8,023 nucleotides of DNA from Oscillospiraceae bacterium (GTDB taxonomy: Bacteria; Bacillota_A; Clostridia; Oscillospirales; Oscillospiraceae). Each line of letters begins with the position of its first letter. The first letter of the stretch is position 1. Under the pieces are notes generated by a model, which made no database searches, was not told the origin of the DNA, and worked only from the letters and a program-made list of their open reading frames with translations. The stretch spans positions 1 through 8,023 of the forward strand of contig SVLA01000092.1 of NCBI GenBank assembly GCA_015068175.1, written 5' to 3'. Shown piece by piece: positions 5,395-8,023 of this stretch. A program made the position numbers and the translations under genes.

Positions 5395-8023
5395 ATGAAA
5401 CGTATATTGAGCATGATGATCGCGGCGGCGTTGCTGCTGAGCATTTTGCCTGCGGCGATCCTGGCGACGGGCCAATCCCCTGCAGATCAGGGTTGGCAGA
5501 CGGACAGCAACCGTTTCGACGGATGGACGACCGAGAACGGTGTCATTACTTGTGATTACAACACCTCCGCCACCACGCGTATGTGGCGAAAGGTGGATAG
5601 TCCCAACAATTTCAAGATCTCCTTTGATATTACCTGCGATAACCGTACCAGCCCCTATATCCAGTTGGGCGGCACCATCCTGGAAGTGGATGCCAACAAC
5701 GGCGACGGCAATCAGGTCTATCCCAAGGTCAACGGCGTGGGCAGCGATTGGCTGAAAGCTGACGGTTGTAAGGTCCACATGGAGATCAACCGCGTCAACG
5801 GCGGTTATTTGACGGTGACCATCACCGGCGCCGGAAATGATGCCCCCAGAGTACTGACCGCAGCCTGCGGCGATGTGGACAACATTGAGATCGGTATGTA
5901 CCGCGGCGGCTTCTTCTCTTTGGCCAACTATAAAGAAGAGAAGGGCGACGATTCTCAGGTGGGCGAAGACCCCGATGCCGGCAGCGGCGAACTGGGCGTT
6001 GAACCCGACAGCAGAGGGAGCGAGGTGTGGACCTTGGGTGAAAACTGGGCCGTCGACAAAGAAGATTCCGTGCTGATCCTCACCAAGGCCAACGGTGGCG
6101 AGGCCCTTTGGAACGAAACCCTGGATATGAACCAGAGTTTCACTTTCTCCATGGATTGGGTGGTCAACACCACCATCAACAGCAACAATACCTGGGCGGA
6201 AAAGATGGCGCTGTGCCTGAAGGATTCCGCCACCGGCGATTACCTGTTCATCCGCCTGCAGCGCTACCGCAGCGGCGGTGGTATGTATCAGGTCCACATC
6301 GGCGCCCAATGGTGGACAGCGGCCACCTCCAGTTGGAGTCCCAATGTCCTGGATGTTTGGGCTTCCAAGATGAGCGGCGGTGTTTTGAAGGATATGAAGG
6401 TGCAACTGGTGCGGGATAATTCCCAGGATGCACTGCAGATCAAACTGCTGGATAATGAGGACGGTACCAGCCTGGGCAGCGCCATCCTGAAGCCTGGCAA
6501 TTTCTCCGATGCCACCATCCGCAATAAGTTCAGTGAGATGGTCCTCCACGGTACCGAAGTGGCGGTGGCCATCAGTTGCGACGGCAACAATGCGCCCTAC
6601 TACCTGACCAACCCGGTACTGGGCGAGGAGGAAAAAGTCGTCAGCCAAAATCTGTTTGCCTGCGATGACGTGTGGAAGCCGGAGCTGGACGACAAGGGCA
6701 ATCTGCACTTTACTACGAAAAATGCCGGCTTTGGCTGGATGGAATATAATGCCGGCCTGGATGCCGCCGCCGGTTTGGACTTTACTTATGCCGTGACGGT
6801 GACGGATTACGGCAAGGATGGCGCCTCCAGCGCGATCCGCCTTCGTTTCTGCGAGAATCCTGAGCAGTATTTCTTTGCCCGTCTGCGTTTTAAGGATGGC
6901 CAGTTTGCCATTCAGGGGCAGATGTGGGACGGAAACTGGACGGATCTGATGGGCGGCAATCAGTGGATCAGCGGTGAGACCCCAAATGATACCTGGCTGG
7001 TCCATGTGACCGCTGGGAACAATGTGCTGAAGTTTGAGATCCAGGACAGCACCGGCAAGGTGCTGGGTACTTACTCCACCGACCGGCTGCCGGCGGCATT
7101 CTTTGCCTGCGAAAATCTGGAATTGATGTTCTGCACCGAGGGCAACGGCCTGCACAGCCTGTCCGGATTCAAGGGCCTGCCGGAGATCTACTCCGCCGAT
7201 CGCCGCAGTGAGCCCTTCGGCAAGGTGGTCTTTGCCGGCGATGTGGTCCGTCAGTGGAATGAGACTTTAATCAGCGATCTGATCGCTTACCAAAACAAGA
7301 CGCCCGAAGCGGCCCTGGTGGCATGGAGCAAGGATGCCATCCTGGAGGAGCAGGGCCACCTGATCGTGCTGTCCGACGGTGTCGGCGCCATGTTGGGCGG
7401 TACTTCCGCCGCCGACTATGCCGCAAAGCTGAAGGAGCTGATCTCTGCTTTGAAGCAGGAAAGCGGCGTGGGCACGGTGATCCTGGTAACGGGCCTGCCC
7501 TATATCCAGGGAACGGATAGCCAGCTGTGCGCAGAATACAATGCGGCGATCCGGGCCGTGGCCATGGATCAGAACGTGCTGTACGCCAATCTTTACAGAG
7601 CCCAAAGCCAGACGGTCTGGACCTTGGACGGGGAACTGAACCCCACGGAGTCCGGCAAGCGGCTGGCCGCCGGCGAAGTTCTGCAGGAACTGCTGCGTAC
7701 TTGCAGCTGCCTGGCGGTGAACGCCACCACGGAATTGAAGATCGCGGCTACGGCCCCTGCGGAAAAGACCCAGGCGGCGCTGGATGCCTTCCGGACCGCC
7801 GCTGATGCCAAAGCCCTGGAAAAGGCGCTGACGGATGCCCACTTGGGTGCGGACCTGGATCTGTACCTGGGCTTCAGCACGGCGGTGCAGGAAAAGACCG
7901 TGCAGGCGTTGTTGGCCCTGGATCGCAGCGGTATCAACAGTTTTGAGGCCGCCGATGCCATGATCAACGCCGTTGCCATGAAGGTCGGCCTGGAAAATCG
8001 CCGTGAGATCCGCGGCCAACAAC
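5395..8023 (+). CDS. Large exported multidomain protein: repeated surface domain (copy 3), two beta-sandwich-like modules, degenerate SGNH-like region; 3' end outside window
   Basis: The frame stays open from the ATG to the last base, giving 876 codons with the C-terminus missing. Residues 1-24 are a signal peptide (probable cleavage ILA|TG). Residues 32-179 are the third copy of the surface domain, with FDGWTTE, EVDANNGDGNQVY (97-109), DWLKA (from 118), NRVNGGYL and MYRGG. An acidic Gly/Asp/Glu linker follows (about 181-209). Modules at about 210-413 and 414-595 look like concanavalin/LamG-type beta-sandwiches and share a Y-[LF]-F-x-R-L strand followed by Gly and Trp-rich segments. Residues about 600-770 follow the layout of an SGNH/GDSL hydrolase: FAGDVV, LIVLSDG, VGTVILVTGLP, YNAAIRAVA, LYANLY and DGELNPTESG. 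The nucleophile Ser of GDS is Val617, and the last block has no His, so it is probably not an esterase. Residues about 780-876 are helical and unrecognised. It likely acts at or outside the cell surface; the anchor, if any, lies beyond the window. Gene existence is secure, function is not. Confidence 0.93.
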   Translation, partial: MKRILSMMIAAALLLSILPAAILATGQSPADQGWQTDSNRFDGWTTENGVITCDYNTSATTRMWRKVDSPNNFKISFDITCDNRTSPYIQLGGTILEVDANNGDGNQVYPKVNGVGSDWLKADGCKVHMEINRVNGGYLTVTITGAGNDAPRVLTAACGDVDNIEIGMYRGGFFSLANYKEEKGDDSQVGEDPDAGSGELGVEPDSRGSEVWTLGENWAVDKEDSVLILTKANGGEALWNETLDMNQSFTFSMDWVVNTTINSNNTWAEKMALCLKDSATGDYLFIRLQRYRSGGGMYQVHIGAQWWTAATSSWSPNVLDVWASKMSGGVLKDMKVQLVRDNSQDALQIKLLDNEDGTSLGSAILKPGNFSDATIRNKFSEMVLHGTEVAVAISCDGNNAPYYLTNPVLGEEEKVVSQNLFACDDVWKPELDDKGNLHFTTKNAGFGWMEYNAGLDAAAGLDFTYAVTVTDYGKDGASSAIRLRFCENPEQYFFARLRFKDGQFAIQGQMWDGNWTDLMGGNQWISGETPNDTWLVHVTAGNNVLKFEIQDSTGKVLGTYSTDRLPAAFFACENLELMFCTEGNGLHSLSGFKGLPEIYSADRRSEPFGKVVFAGDVVRQWNETLISDLIAYQNKTPEAALVAWSKDAILEEQGHLIVLSDGVGAMLGGTSAADYAAKLKELISALKQESGVGTVILVTGLPYIQGTDSQLCAEYNAAIRAVAMDQNVLYANLYRAQSQTVWTLDGELNPTESGKRLAAGEVLQELLRTCSCLAVNATTELKIAATAPAEKTQAALDAFRTAADAKALEKALTDAHLGADLDLYLGFSTAVQEKTVQALLALDRSGINSFEAADAMINAVAMKVGLENRREIRGQQ

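Noticed and set aside
3499..7155. A 1218-codon open frame on the minus strand spanning three genes.
   Set aside because: It lies antisense to three well-supported + strand genes with signal peptides and ribosome binding sites, crosses their non-coding gaps and the terminator, and its translation is low-complexity Gly/His/Val/Ala-rich without a recognisable domain. Biased codon use on the + strand explains the lack of stops.
7267..8022. A minus-strand open frame of about 251 codons at the right edge.
   Set aside because: It is antisense to the SGNH-like and helical parts of the large protein, whose + strand frame is continuous from a proper start; the minus-strand translation is Gln/Gly/His-rich with no domain.

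Overview
The window looks like chromosome of a gut-type Firmicute, probably a Clostridia/Oscillospiraceae relative. The evidence is fairly GC-rich coding DNA with GGAGG-type ribosome binding sites, short lysine-led signal peptides of the MKKLIS...ASA type, Pro/Thr/Glu wall linkers and an NPKTGD sortase-type anchor. The taxonomy is an inference from style, not from a marker gene. All five genes lie on the + strand, and no RNA gene, mobile element or CRISPR array is visible.

Region 1 (1-3415) is carbohydrate catabolism. A GH38 alpha-mannosidase enters from the left edge; it is cut two residues before its catalytic nucleophile, so the N-terminal part is outside the window. A hairpin separates it from a second enzyme, a (alpha/alpha)6-barrel glycosidase that best resembles GH76 (endo-alpha-1,6-mannanase). 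That protein has no signal peptide, so it is probably cytoplasmic. Together they suggest breakdown of imported alpha-mannan or high-mannose N-glycan fragments.

Region 2 (3416-3630) is a 215-base non-coding regulatory stretch. It holds a perfect 18-bp palindrome, an 8-bp inverted repeat with a 7-nt loop, and an almost ideal vegetative promoter (TTGACA, 17 nt, TATTAT) in front of the next gene.

Region 3 (3631-8023) is the notable part: three consecutive exported proteins whose N-terminal halves are diverged copies of one roughly 150-170-residue domain that I cannot assign to a named family. Copy 1 ends in a transmembrane helix and a basic tail without a sortase motif. Copy 2 ends in NPKTGD, a transmembrane helix and KKH, so it is probably wall-anchored. 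Copy 3 is at least 876 residues and runs off the right edge. It carries the domain, an acidic linker, two further beta-sandwich-like modules, a region that resembles an SGNH/GDSL hydrolase but has lost its catalytic residues, and a helical C-terminal part. Copies 1 and 2 look like one transcript ending at a strong terminator (5288-5315). Copy 3 starts after that terminator.

Working hypothesis: the three proteins are surface glycan-binding or display proteins beside a mannoside-degrading enzyme pair. The enzyme assignments rest on motifs; the link between the surface proteins and mannan rests only on proximity.
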